DNA of 64,000 nt from Streptomyces sp. NRRL B-1347 (GTDB lineage Bacteria > Actinomycetota > Actinomycetes > Streptomycetales > Streptomycetaceae), in NCBI RefSeq assembly GCF_000720325.1, contig NZ_JOJM01000018.1, forward strand, positions 62,001-126,000, written 5' to 3'. Of the stretch, positions 25,495 to 34,456 are shown piece by piece; the stretch's first letter is position 1, and the number at the start of each line of letters is the position of its first letter. Both the position numbers and the translations under genes were made by a program. The notes below the pieces were generated by a model, which saw only the letters and a list, made by a program, of their open reading frames with translations, was not told the origin of the DNA and searched no databases.

Positions 25495-26964
25495 GTGAAA
25501 GGCCACACCTTGCGCGGTTCCAGACGCACACGCATATCCCTGCTGGCCGCGGCCACCGCCGCCGCCCTCCTCGGTACCGGAGTCAGCACCGTCCTCGCAG
25601 CCCCGGGCCCGGACGCCGCCGCCACCCCCGGCGCGTCCGTGGCGAAGGCGGTCCCCACCGAGCGCATCATCGTCGGCTACACCGCACGCGCCGACGAAGC
25701 CACCTCCAACACCGAGGCCCGCGACGACGCCCGCGCCAAGGGCGAGGACGTCGGCGAGAGCCTCGACTTCAAGCGGCGCCTGGGCACCGGCGCCGCCCTG
25801 GTCGACCTCGGCGACAAGCTCGGCACCAAGGACGTCAAGGACGTCATGGCCGCCTACGCCGCCGACCCCGACGTCGCCTACGTCGTCCCCGACACCCGCA
25901 TGTACGCCGCGGCCGACCCCAACGACACGTACTACCCCCGGCAGTGGGACCTCTTCGAGGACCGCGCGGGCATGAACGTCCCCGGCGCCTGGGACAAGGG
26001 CGCGACCGGCGCGGGCGTCAACGTCTCGGTCATCGACACCGGGTACGTCAGCCACTCCGACCTGGCCGCCAACGTGGTCTCCGGGTACGACTTCATCTCC
26101 GACGCCTGGATGGCCCAGGACGGCGGCGGCCGGGACAGCAACCCCGCGGACCCCGGCGACTGGATGAACCGCGGCGAGTGCGGCACCGACGCAGGCGGCC
26201 AGCCCATCCCTTCCCGCGACACCAACAACTCCTGGCACGGCACCCACGTGGCCGGCACCATCGCCGCCTCCGGCAACAACGGCAAGGGCGTCACGGGCAT
26301 CGCCCACCAGGCCAAGATCCAGCCCGTCCGGGTCCTGGGCAAGTGCGGCGGCACCACGGCGGACATCATCGACGCCATCACCTGGTCCTCCGGCGGCTCC
26401 GTGCAGGGCGTCGCGGGCAACCCGTACCCCGCCGACGTCATCAACATGAGCCTGGGCGGTGGCGGCGCCTGCGACGCCGGTACCCAGAGCGCGATCAACG
26501 CCGCCGTCAACCGCGGCACCACCGTCGTCGTCGCGGCCGGCAACTCCAACGCCAACGCCGCGAACTTCAACCCGGCCAGCTGCAAGAACGTCATCGCCGT
26601 CGCGGCCGCCGACCGCCAGGGCAACCGGGCCGTCTACTCCAACTACGGCAGCGTCGTGGACATCACCGCCCCCGGCGGCGAGACGTCCCCGAACACCGCC
26701 GACGGCATCCTGTCCACGCTGAACTCCGGCACCCGCGGCGTCGGCAGCGAGAACTACGTCGCCTACCAGGGCACCAGCATGGCCGCACCCCACATCGCCG
26801 GTCTCGCCGCCCTGATGTACCAGACGAGCCCCGGCATCACCCCGGCCCAGATCGAGTCGACCATCAAGAGCAACGCCCGCCCCCTGCCCGGCACCTGCTC
26901 CGGCGGCTGCGGCGCGGGCCTGGCGGACGCGACGACGACGCTGTCCGCGCTCGGCGCACGCTGA
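25495..26964 (+). CDS. Secreted S8 (subtilisin/kexin-type) serine protease
   Basis: 489 residues from the GTG at 25495. A TTG at 25510 with AAAGG seven bases upstream is a credible alternative that leaves the signal peptide intact. The signal peptide is about 33 residues (RRTR, then a hydrophobic core, ending AAPG). An inhibitor-I9-like propeptide follows (ERIIVGYTARA to VAYVVPD). The mature part starts near TYYPRQWDLF with the triad in VSVIDTGY (Asp), HGTHVAGTI (His) and GTSMAAPHIAG (Ser), plus oxyanion AAGNSN. No P domain or anchor is present, so it should be released. It is followed by a strong hairpin. Confidence 0.94.
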   Translation: MKGHTLRGSRRTRISLLAAATAAALLGTGVSTVLAAPGPDAAATPGASVAKAVPTERIIVGYTARADEATSNTEARDDARAKGEDVGESLDFKRRLGTGAALVDLGDKLGTKDVKDVMAAYAADPDVAYVVPDTRMYAAADPNDTYYPRQWDLFEDRAGMNVPGAWDKGATGAGVNVSVIDTGYVSHSDLAANVVSGYDFISDAWMAQDGGGRDSNPADPGDWMNRGECGTDAGGQPIPSRDTNNSWHGTHVAGTIAASGNNGKGVTGIAHQAKIQPVRVLGKCGGTTADIIDAITWSSGGSVQGVAGNPYPADVINMSLGGGGACDAGTQSAINAAVNRGTTVVVAAGNSNANAANFNPASCKNVIAVAAADRQGNRAVYSNYGSVVDITAPGGETSPNTADGILSTLNSGTRGVGSENYVAYQGTSMAAPHIAGLAALMYQTSPGITPAQIESTIKSNARPLPGTCSGGCGAGLADATTTLSALGAR

Positions 26965-26969
26965 ACCCA

Positions 26970-27004
26970 CCGGGGCCTGGTGCCGCAACGGCGCCAGGCC
27001 CCGG
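26970..27004. terminator. Bidirectional terminator hairpin
   Basis: A 15-base stem, CCGGGGCCTGGTGCC at 26970-26984 against GGCGCCAGGCCCCGG at 26990-27004 with one G-T type mismatch and a five-base loop, between the convergent protease and amidase genes. Confidence 0.88.
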
Positions 27005-27031
27005 CACGCGTACGCGTACAAGCGACAGGAC

Positions 27032-28069
27032 TCACTCCGCCCGCGGACGCGGTACGGGCAACGAGCCGACGGGGCAGTCCGCGACACCCGCCGTGTCCCG
27101 GGTGATGGCCTCGGCCTTCTCCGCGGCCTTGGCCGGGTCCGTCACCCAGAGCCGGTAGAAGTCGAAGGGGCACTCCGCCACACCCCGTTCGCCCTCACCG
27201 GCGGCGTGCACCCCCGAGTAGCCGCGGTGCAGGAGTTTGAACAGGTGGTTCTGCGACTGGTCACGGGCGCGCGCGTCACGGATGGCGGACACCGACAGCT
27301 GGGCGTACTGGATGCCGTACTCCTCCTCACCGGTCTCGCCCAGCGTCCGCCCGTCGAAGCCGATCAGCGAGGAGTGCCCGAAGAAGGAGTAGACGCCGTC
27401 GAAGCCCGTGGCGTTGGCGACCGCGACGTAGCAGTTGTTCGCCCAGGCCATCGCCTTGGCCATGAGCACCTGCTGCTCCTTGGCCGGGTACATGTAGCCC
27501 TGGCAGCGCACGATCAGCTCGGCGCCCTTCATCGCGCAGTCGCGCCAGATCTCGGGGTAGTTCCCGTCGTCGCAGACGATCAGCGAGACCTTCATGCCCT
27601 TGGGGCCCTCGGTCACCCGCGTGGTGTCACCCGGGTACCAGCCCTCGACCGGACACCACGGGAAGATCTTCCGGTACGCCTGCGCGATCTGACCCCGGTC
27701 GTCGATGAGCACCAGGGTGTTGTACGGCGGCTTGTGCGGATGGTCCTCGTGGCGCTCGCCGGTCAGCGAGAAGACTCCCCAGACCCCCGCCTCGCGGCAG
27801 GCGGCGGCGAAGACGTTGGTTTCCTCGCCCGGCACGAGGGACGCGGTGTCGAGCATCTCGTCCGGGTCGTACATGATGCCGTGGGTGGAGTACTCGGGGA
27901 ACACGATGAGGTCCATCCCCGGCAGTCCGACCTTGACGCCCTTCACCATCTCGGCGATCCTCCGGGCGTTCTCAAGCACCTCGGCCCTGGTGTGCAGCCG
28001 GGGCATCTTGTAGTTCACCACTGCGACCCCGACAGTGTCCGGGCCGGAGGCGATGTCGCCATGGCGCAT
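27032..28069 (-). CDS. amiE: Aliphatic amidase
   Basis: 345 residues from the ATG at 28069. It begins [20 protein letters not shown], almost the same as Pseudomonas AmiE, and length and alignment (from memory) are nearly gap-free. The nitrilase-superfamily triad is intact: Glu59 (FPEYS), Lys134 (YRKIFPWCP) and Cys166 (IVCDDGNY), with the supporting [15 protein letters not shown] region. AmiE hydrolyses short-chain amides such as acetamide and propionamide to acid and ammonia in the cytoplasm. No amide transporter or AmiR-type regulator is adjacent; the divergent neighbour is a secreted esterase. Confidence 0.95.
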   Translation of the reverse strand: MRHGDIASGPDTVGVAVVNYKMPRLHTRAEVLENARRIAEMVKGVKVGLPGMDLIVFPEYSTHGIMYDPDEMLDTASLVPGEETNVFAAACREAGVWGVFSLTGERHEDHPHKPPYNTLVLIDDRGQIAQAYRKIFPWCPVEGWYPGDTTRVTEGPKGMKVSLIVCDDGNYPEIWRDCAMKGAELIVRCQGYMYPAKEQQVLMAKAMAWANNCYVAVANATGFDGVYSFFGHSSLIGFDGRTLGETGEEEYGIQYAQLSVSAIRDARARDQSQNHLFKLLHRGYSGVHAAGEGERGVAECPFDFYRLWVTDPAKAAEKAEAITRDTAGVADCPVGSLPVPRPRAE

Positions 28070-28329
28070 CGTTCGCTCCTTCCGTTGCGTTGCCGTACGA
28101 GGGTTTCCTCGCCCAGACAAGCGCCCGGCCCGGCGGCGTGACAAGCGTTCCGACAGCGAACGGCGAACCGGCGAACCGCGACCACGGGCGCGCGGCCCGC
28201 GGCCGGTGCCGGTGAACGGGTGAAACTCGCCCCGTACGGGGGCCCGAACAGATGACCACGAGCGGTCCGGGGTACGTACTCGGGCGCTCGGGTCCGCCCA
28301 TGGGCCCCCGGCCGCCGAAGGACGTCATC

Positions 28330-29994
28330 ATGCCGGAACCCCGCCCCTCACGACGACGGGGCGGCGCGCTGTGCGCGCTGGTCCTCGCGTTGTCCGCCCT
28401 CCTGACCACCACCGCGACCGTCGCCGTACCGGCGGCGCGCGCCGACGCGCCCGGCCGTCCGGCGGCGCGCGGCCCGGCTGACGACAGACCGGTCGTCACC
28501 ACCGACCACGGGCCGGTACGGGGCCGGTCCCACGGCGCGTACGACACCTTCGAGGGGATCCCCTTCGCCGCGCCGCCCACCGGACCGCTGCGCTGGCGCG
28601 ACCCGCAGCCCGCACGGCCCTGGCAGGAGGTGCGCGACGCGGGCGCGCCCGGCCCGCAGTGCCTGCAGTTCTCGATGCTCGGGTCCGGCCCTGCGACCGG
28701 CTCGGAGGACTGCCTCACGCTGAACGTGACCGCCCCGTCCGCCCCGGCGCAGGGCCGGGGACGGCCGGTCATGGTGTGGGTGCACGGCGGCGCCTTCATG
28801 TTCGGCGCGGGCGCCCCGTACCGGGCCGAGCGCCTGGCCGTGCGGGGCGACGCCGTGGTCGTGACGCTCAACTACCGGCTCGGCGTCCTCGGCTTCTTCG
28901 GCCACCCGGAGCTGCGCGGCGCGACGAACTTCGGCCTCGCCGACCAGCGGGCGGCACTGCGCTGGGTGCGGGCGAACGCGGCCCGCTTCGGCGGCGACCC
29001 GGGCCGCGTGACGCTGTTCGGCGAGTCCGCGGGGGCGCTCAGCACCTGCGCGCACCTCACCTCGCCGCGGTCCGCGGGGCTCTTCCAGCGGGCGGCGCTG
29101 CAGAGCGGGTCCTGCATGACCGCGTTCCCGCGCGGCGCCGTCGTCCCCGCGCAACCCCGCTACGAGCCCTTCGTGCCGCGGAGCCGTACGGAGACGGCGG
29201 GCACGGCCGCGGCCGCCGCGCTCGGCTGCGTACGGCCGGGCGCCGCGCTCGACTGTCTGCGCGGCCTCGGCACCGACAAGGTGGTGACGCCCGCGCTGAT
29301 GCAGACGTTCTCCCTCGTCTCCTACGGCGGCGGCGGACTGCCGCAGCGCCCCGACCGGGCCCTGGAGAAGGGCCTCTTCCACCGCGTCCCGGTGGTGCAG
29401 GGGACCACAAGGGACGAGATGCGGCTCTTCATCGCCCTGGCCCAGTCGACGGCCCCGATCCCCGACGCGCGCGCCTACCGGGCCCGCCTCGCCCTCTCCT
29501 TCGGCACGGCGGCGTCGGCCGTCGAGGCGCGCTACCCGCTGACGTCCTACCCCTCACCGAGCCTCGCCTGGGCCACCCTGATCACCGACGCCTCGTTCAC
29601 CTGCACCTCGCTGCGGGCGGACCGCGCCCTGGCCCCGCGCGTCCCCACGTACGCCTACCTGTTCAGCGACCCGAACGCGCCGCGCCTGCCGGGCCTGCCC
29701 GCGGTGGAGGGCTTCCCCTACGGGGCGGCGCACGGCTTCGAGCTGCCGTACCTCTTCCCGACGGTCACGGTGCCCGAGTTCACCCCGGAGCAGCACGCCC
29801 TGGCCGACGACATGGCCGCCTACTGGACCCGCTTCGCGGCCACCGGCGACCCGAACTCCCCGACCACCCCCCACTGGCCCCGCTTCGGCACCGGCCCGAC
29901 CGTGCAGTCCCTGGCACCAGGGCCGGGCGGCATCCGCCCGGTGGACGCGGCCACCGCACACCACTGCGCGTTCTGGGACCGCCTGGCGGACTGA
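28330..29994 (+). CDS. Secreted type-B carboxylesterase
   Basis: 554 residues from the ATG at 28330 (AAGGA about seven bases upstream). An Arg-rich n-region (RPSRRRGG), a hydrophobic core and an Ala-x-Ala-like cut near PAARADA make a signal peptide of about 40 residues. Carboxylesterase/lipase-B features follow: EDCLTLNV, the oxyanion HGGAFMFGAG, the nucleophile elbow FGESAGALS (near 29019-29045) and the late His region AAHGFELPYLF. It hydrolyses carboxylic esters outside the cell; the substrate is unknown. A twin-arginine-like RRR is present, but the Tat consensus is not clear. Confidence 0.92.
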   Translation: MPEPRPSRRRGGALCALVLALSALLTTTATVAVPAARADAPGRPAARGPADDRPVVTTDHGPVRGRSHGAYDTFEGIPFAAPPTGPLRWRDPQPARPWQEVRDAGAPGPQCLQFSMLGSGPATGSEDCLTLNVTAPSAPAQGRGRPVMVWVHGGAFMFGAGAPYRAERLAVRGDAVVVTLNYRLGVLGFFGHPELRGATNFGLADQRAALRWVRANAARFGGDPGRVTLFGESAGALSTCAHLTSPRSAGLFQRAALQSGSCMTAFPRGAVVPAQPRYEPFVPRSRTETAGTAAAAALGCVRPGAALDCLRGLGTDKVVTPALMQTFSLVSYGGGGLPQRPDRALEKGLFHRVPVVQGTTRDEMRLFIALAQSTAPIPDARAYRARLALSFGTAASAVEARYPLTSYPSPSLAWATLITDASFTCTSLRADRALAPRVPTYAYLFSDPNAPRLPGLPAVEGFPYGAAHGFELPYLFPTVTVPEFTPEQHALADDMAAYWTRFAATGDPNSPTTPHWPRFGTGPTVQSLAPGPGGIRPVDAATAHHCAFWDRLAD

Positions 29995-30016
29995 GAACGC
30001 GCGGCATCCGTGCGCA

Positions 30017-30280
30017 CTACGACTCGACGGGCGCGGACTCCTTCCGCGCACCTGCCGCCGGACCCGCACGGTGCCCGGGAAGGGTGAGGAGGAAGTGGGC
30101 GCCGTGCTGGCTGTCGGCGATGGCCAGTTCACCGTGGTGGAGCGCGGCGACGTGATGGGCGATGGCCAGTCCCAGGCCCGCTCCGCCGGTGTGGTGGCTG
30201 CGTGCTTCGTCAAGCCGCGTGAAGTACCCGAAGACGCGGGCCCGGTCCCCGGATCGTTGCGCCTCTCGCCCCGGGCCCGT
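30017..30280 (-). pseudogene. 3' remnant of a sensor histidine kinase gene
   Basis: Reading leftward, this frame encodes VFGYFTRLDEARSHH, then GAGLGLAIAHHVAALHHG and GAHFLLTLP, which is the G1-G2 end of an HATPase_c domain of an EnvZ/OmpR-type kinase, and stops at 30017. Upstream it is cut by a stop at 30281-30283. The N box, His phosphorylation site, sensor and any membrane helices are missing, and no response regulator is nearby. It is a broken gene left between the esterase and the DUF6817-like gene. Confidence 0.75.
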
Positions 30281-30390
30281 TCAGTCCGGCGTCTTCGCGC
30301 GGGGCCGGTCCGGACGAGGACTCCCTACGGGTGCGTCGGCGGGTGTATCAACGGGTGTCTGACACCTCGGCCCGGAAAGGACACGCCCTC

Positions 30391-30933
30391 GTGCCTGTTT
30401 CGCCTTCCGCCGCGGACCGGGCGCTCGAACTGCTCCACGAGCGCCATGCCGACGACATCCCCCACCCCGGCGGCACTCTCCTCGCCCATCTGCGGCGCGT
30501 GCAGGCACGGCTCGCGTCGTGGAACGCCCGCCCGGCCCTCCAACTCGCCGGTCTGTGCCACGCGTTCTACGGCACGGACGGATTCCCCACGGCCCTGCTG
30601 CCCCTGGAGCGTCGTGAGGAGGTGGCAGCGCTGATCGGCACCGAGGCCGAGGCCGTCGTGTACCTCTACGCTTCGTGCGACCGGAAGGCCACCTACCCGC
30701 TCCTCCATCGGGCCGACGCCCCCTTCCAGGACCGCTTCACCGGCCGCGCTTCCCACCCGGGGCCGCAGCTGCGCCGGGACTTCGCCGAGCTGTCGGCCGC
30801 CAACGAACTCGACCTCGCCCATGTGGACGCCGAGTTCCGCGACGCGTACGGCCGTGAGCTGTTCGCCCTGTTCTCCCGGCTCAAGGACTCGCTGAGCGCC
30901 GAAGCATGGAGCGAGTGCCGCGTGCTCCTCTAG
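30391..30933 (+). CDS. DUF6817-like protein (HD-type fold candidate)
   Basis: 180 residues from a GTG with AAAGGA nine bases upstream. The core HPGGTLLAHLRRVQARLASW, then LAGLCHAFYGTDGF resembles a family I remember as DUF6817, in which spaced His residues and an LxHxxYG motif recall HD-type metal phosphohydrolases. The rest is helical with no membrane segment. Function unknown. Confidence 0.75.
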   Translation: MPVSPSAADRALELLHERHADDIPHPGGTLLAHLRRVQARLASWNARPALQLAGLCHAFYGTDGFPTALLPLERREEVAALIGTEAEAVVYLYASCDRKATYPLLHRADAPFQDRFTGRASHPGPQLRRDFAELSAANELDLAHVDAEFRDAYGRELFALFSRLKDSLSAEAWSECRVLL

Positions 30934-31044
30934 CCGGGGCGGGTGCCCGGCTGCCGTCGCGACAGCATCCTGCGCTTCCTGGGATCTCGTCCGTTCGGCC
31001 CGGGCCCTCGGCCCAGCCCCGAGGCCTGTGGAACGATCAGCTCC

Positions 31045-31836
31045 ATGGTGTCCCTGAGTGAACTGCTGCCTGGAGAGGCGATCCGGCTCGGCGCCGCGGC
31101 CGAGGACTGGCGCGGGGCGGTCCGCGCCGCGGGCGATCTGCTGGTGGCGACCGGCAGCAGCACGGACGCGTACACCGCCGAGATGATCCGGAGCGTCGAG
31201 GACAACGGCCCGTACATCGTGCTCGCCCCCGGCTTCGCCTTCGCGCACGCACGGCCCTCACCCGCGGTCCTGCGGACGGGCATGTCCTGGGTGCGGCTCG
31301 CCCGGCCGGTGGAGTTCGGGCACGAGACGAACGACCCGGTGGACCTGGTCGTCGCGCTTGCCGCGCGGGACGCCTCGCAGCACACCGAGGCGATGGCCTC
31401 GCTGGCCCGGCTGCTCGCCGACCCGGAGACCGAGCGGGCCCTGCGGGACGCGCCCACGCCCCAGGCCCTGCGGGCGCTGCTGGCGGGGCAGGAGCCGCCG
31501 GGGCCGGCGGCGGGCGAGGCGGCGGGCGGCGCCGCGACCGGCGGCCGGACCGTGCACAAGATCCTCACCGTCTGCGGCAACGGCCTGGGCACCAGCCTGT
31601 TCCTGAAGAACACCCTGGAGCAGGTCCTCGATCGCTGGGGATGGAGCCGGTACGTGACCGTGGAGGCGACCGACACCATCTCCGCCAAGGGCAAGGCGGC
31701 CGAGGCCGTCGCGATCCTCACCTCCCGCGAGATCGCCAGGACCCTCGGCGACGTCGGCGTCCCCGTGAAGGTCGTGGACGACTTCACCTCCACCGTGGAG
31801 GCCGACCGGGTGCTGCGGGACACGTACGACGTATGA
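31045..31836 (+). CDS. Fused PTS EIIA-EIIB (ascorbate/Ula-type)
   Basis: The ATG at 31045 was chosen (a GTG at 31048 is also possible). 263 residues. The EIIA domain of the mannitol/fructose/Ula class has phospho-His68 (GFAFAHARPSP), residues 1-150. An Ala/Gly-rich linker of about 18 residues follows. The EIIB domain has the phospho-Cys177 P-loop LTVCGNGLGTS. Together they relay phosphate from HPr to a sugar on the EIIC encoded next. In enteric bacteria EIIA (UlaC) and EIIB (UlaB) are separate; the fusion and order EIIA-EIIB then EIIC are seen in some actinobacteria. Confidence 0.92.
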   Translation: MVSLSELLPGEAIRLGAAAEDWRGAVRAAGDLLVATGSSTDAYTAEMIRSVEDNGPYIVLAPGFAFAHARPSPAVLRTGMSWVRLARPVEFGHETNDPVDLVVALAARDASQHTEAMASLARLLADPETERALRDAPTPQALRALLAGQEPPGPAAGEAAGGAATGGRTVHKILTVCGNGLGTSLFLKNTLEQVLDRWGWSRYVTVEATDTISAKGKAAEAVAILTSREIARTLGDVGVPVKVVDDFTSTVEADRVLRDTYDV

Positions 31837-31881
31837 GCGCGGCACCGCACGCGACAGTGAAGAAGTGAGAGGCAGAGCGTC

Positions 31882-33444
31882 GTGGACTGGCTGGTATCGG
31901 TAGCGAAGTTCCTGGTCGATGAAATCCTCAGTCAGCCCGCGTACTTGATCGGGCTCATCACGGCCGTGGGTCTGATCGCGCTGCGCAAGTCGGCGGGGCA
32001 GGTGCTCGGCGGCGCGATCAAGGCGACGCTCGGATTCCTGCTGATCGGCGCGGGCGCCGGGCTCGTGGTGGCCGCCCTCGCGCCGCTCGGCGAGATGATC
32101 CAGGGCTCGACGGGCGCACACGGTGTGATCCCGACGAACGAGGCCATCGTCGGCATCGCCCAGGCCGAGTACGGCTCACGGGTGGCCTGGCTGATGATCC
32201 TCGGCTTCGCGGTCAGCCTCGCCCTCGCCCGCTTCACACCGCTGCGCTACGTCTTCCTGACGGGCCACCACATGCTGTTCATGGCGACGCTCCTGACGAT
32301 GGTCCTTGCCACCGCCGGACAGAAGTCGTGGGTCGTGGTCGTCGTCGGCGGGGTCCTGCTCGGCATCCTGCTGGTGGCGATGCCTGCCTTCGCGCACCCG
32401 TGGACCAAGCGCGTCACCGGCAACAACACGGTCGCGATCGGCCACTTCGGCACCGCGGGATACGTCGTCGCCGGTGCGGCGGGGCAGGTCGTCGGCCGGC
32501 GCAGCCGTTCCACGGAGGACATGAAGCTGCCCGAGGGCCTGCGCTTCCTGCGGGACTCGATGGTCGCCACGGCCCTGTCGATGGTGCTCATCTACGTGAT
32601 CATGTCGCTGGTGTTCCTCGCGAAGGTGGGCAAGGAGGCCGCGTTCAAGGCGTTCGCCGTCGACGGCGGTCCCGCGGCCCCCGACGTCGGCGCGTACGTC
32701 ATGCAGTCGATCATGCAAGGCCTGCAGTTCGGCATCGCCGTCGCCGTGATCCTCTTCGGCGTCCGGACCATCCTCGGCGAACTCGTGCCCGCCTTCCAGG
32801 GCATCGCGAACAGGCTGGTGCCGGGCGCGGTGCCCTCCCTGGACGCGCCGATCGTCTTCCCGTACGCGCAGAACGCCGTCCTGGTCGGCTTCATCTCCAG
32901 CTTCGTCGGAGGTCTGCTCAGCCTCGGCCTGCTCGCCTGGATCCTCGAACCGGCCTTCGGGCTCGCCCTCGTCCTGCCCGGTCTGGTGCCGCACTTCTTC
33001 ACCGGTGGTGCGGCGGGTGTGTACGGCAACGCCACCGGCGGGCGGCGCGGCGCGGTGGTCGGCGCCTTCCTCAACGGCGTCCTCATCACCTTCCTGCCCG
33101 CGCTGCTGCTTGAGGTCCTCGGCGCGTTCGGCAAGGAGAACACGACGTTCGGCGACGCGGACTTCGGCTGGTTCGGCTCGCTCATCGGCAACGCGGCCAA
33201 GGCCGGGACGGTGGGTGGCGTGGTCCTGATGCTGCTCCTCGGCGCGGTGGTCCTGGCCGGGGCCATCGTCGTGCAGAAGCGGGTTGTGGAGACGGGCTGG
33301 GACCCGGGCGCGCGCCGCGACGCGCTCCTGCCGCGCGAGGAGCGACCGGCCTCCGCCACGCCCGCGGCCCCGACCGCCGCGTACGGGAAGATCGCGCCGC
33401 CGCCGGGGGCACCGACGCCGCCCGCGCCGCCCGCCGCGGACTGA
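31882..33444 (+). CDS. PTS EIIC, ascorbate-type (UlaA/SgaT)
   Basis: 520 residues from the GTG at 31882 (GAGAGGCAGAG upstream). Ten or more membrane helices, with UlaA-family segments AYLIGLITAVGLIALRK, GHHMLFMATLL, GFISSFVGGL and LVPHFFTGGAAGVYGNATGGRRG. It carries and lets through the sugar phosphorylated by the fused EIIA-EIIB encoded 45 bases upstream. The Pro/Ala-rich tail of about 55 residues is cytoplasmic and unusual. Ascorbate is the known substrate of the family, but no UlaG lactonase or other ula catabolic gene is adjacent, so the substrate is open. Confidence 0.93.
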   Translation: MDWLVSVAKFLVDEILSQPAYLIGLITAVGLIALRKSAGQVLGGAIKATLGFLLIGAGAGLVVAALAPLGEMIQGSTGAHGVIPTNEAIVGIAQAEYGSRVAWLMILGFAVSLALARFTPLRYVFLTGHHMLFMATLLTMVLATAGQKSWVVVVVGGVLLGILLVAMPAFAHPWTKRVTGNNTVAIGHFGTAGYVVAGAAGQVVGRRSRSTEDMKLPEGLRFLRDSMVATALSMVLIYVIMSLVFLAKVGKEAAFKAFAVDGGPAAPDVGAYVMQSIMQGLQFGIAVAVILFGVRTILGELVPAFQGIANRLVPGAVPSLDAPIVFPYAQNAVLVGFISSFVGGLLSLGLLAWILEPAFGLALVLPGLVPHFFTGGAAGVYGNATGGRRGAVVGAFLNGVLITFLPALLLEVLGAFGKENTTFGDADFGWFGSLIGNAAKAGTVGGVVLMLLLGAVVLAGAIVVQKRVVETGWDPGARRDALLPREERPASATPAAPTAAYGKIAPPPGAPTPPAPPAAD

Positions 33445-33667
33445 CGCTGCCGCGCCAGGGCGGGGGTGAGCCGTGCCCGGGGCGGCACAGGTCACAGCCT
33501 CGAATTTCCCGATGTTGCCCGCACACGGGCTGCCTTTTCCGGAACATGGAGCTGGCTTCAGCGAGTGGTGCCGTCGACGAGGACCGGGGGAGAAGGGCTG
33601 CCATCGGCGTCGCGTACACCGGCTAGAGCAGTCGTGGCGTCGGGCGGAGGGCGAGACCGGAGATGAG

Positions 33668-34429
33668 ATGGCGTTGGACGGGGCGAACGTCCCCACGTCG
33701 ACCACGGCGGGCCACCGCGGGCCGACCGGACGCGGTGGGCGTGTGACCGGCCGGTCGGCACCCCCGGTGCTGCCCCCGGCCCTGCGCGCGTGCCTCGGGC
33801 TCGTCGCGCTCCTCGCCACGCTGGTGGTCGTCGTCATCGGCGTCCTGTACGCCGGTCACAGTCAGCCCGGCGAGGTGGACGCGTGGATCGTGGCGCCGAC
33901 GGCGGACAGCGTGCGGCCGCCGTGGCGGAACGTCGCGCTGGTCACGGACTTCTGGGGGGAGCCCGCCGGAGCGGCGATGCTGGTCCTGGCCGCCGTGACG
34001 GGCTGTCTACTCCTGCGAAGGCCCCGCGCGGCCGTGCTCGTCGTGGCCGGCGCCGGTCTGACGGTGGGGACGACCACGCTGGTCAAGTCCCTGGTGGGAC
34101 GCACCATCCACGGCCCCGACAACCTGTCCTACCCGAGCGGGCACACCGCCTTCGCCACCGCGCTCGCCCTCGCGGTGGCGCTGCTCGCGACCGGCCTGCT
34201 CGGCCTCGGCAGGACGGCAGGGACGGCACTCGTACTGGGTGCGGCGCTGGTGGCAGGGGCCGCCATGGGGTGGGCGCAGGTCGCCCTGAGCGCCCACTAC
34301 CCGACCGACGTCCTCGGCGGCTGGTGCACCGCGCTCGCGATGGTGCCGACGACCGCGTGGCTGATCGACCGGACGGCCGACCGGCACGCCCGCCGGACGG
34401 CCGACGCGGGTCAGCGGGAAGCCCACTGA
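33668..34429 (+). CDS. PAP2-family membrane phosphatase
   Basis: 253 residues from the ATG at 33668 (GTG at 33743 is the alternative). After a cytoplasmic N-terminus it has about six membrane helices and the three PAP2 motifs: K-S-L-V-G-R-T-I-H-G-P, then SYPSGHTAF, then SAHYPTDVLGG with the catalytic His. Members dephosphorylate lipid phosphates such as undecaprenyl pyrophosphate or phosphatidic acid at the outer membrane face. It converges on the polysaccharide operon; recycling of the polyprenyl carrier for that pathway would be a sensible role but is inference. Confidence 0.9.
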   Translation: MALDGANVPTSTTAGHRGPTGRGGRVTGRSAPPVLPPALRACLGLVALLATLVVVVIGVLYAGHSQPGEVDAWIVAPTADSVRPPWRNVALVTDFWGEPAGAAMLVLAAVTGCLLLRRPRAAVLVVAGAGLTVGTTTLVKSLVGRTIHGPDNLSYPSGHTAFATALALAVALLATGLLGLGRTAGTALVLGAALVAGAAMGWAQVALSAHYPTDVLGGWCTALAMVPTTAWLIDRTADRHARRTADAGQREAH

Positions 34430-34456
34430 CACCACGTCACGCCATGTCGCCCCATG

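Noticed and set aside
25450..27087. A 545-codon minus-strand frame opposite the protease
   Set aside because: Antisense to a protease with complete catalytic motifs; composed of Val/Gly/Ala/Asp repeats without domains.
30017..30280. A small functional ATPase gene
   Set aside because: It lacks the N box and any start, and is cut by an in-frame stop, so it is treated as a kinase remnant.
34430..34456. Direct repeats of CATGTCACGCC-like sequence as an attachment site
   Set aside because: Too short, no tRNA or integrase nearby; more likely chance repeats between two convergent genes.
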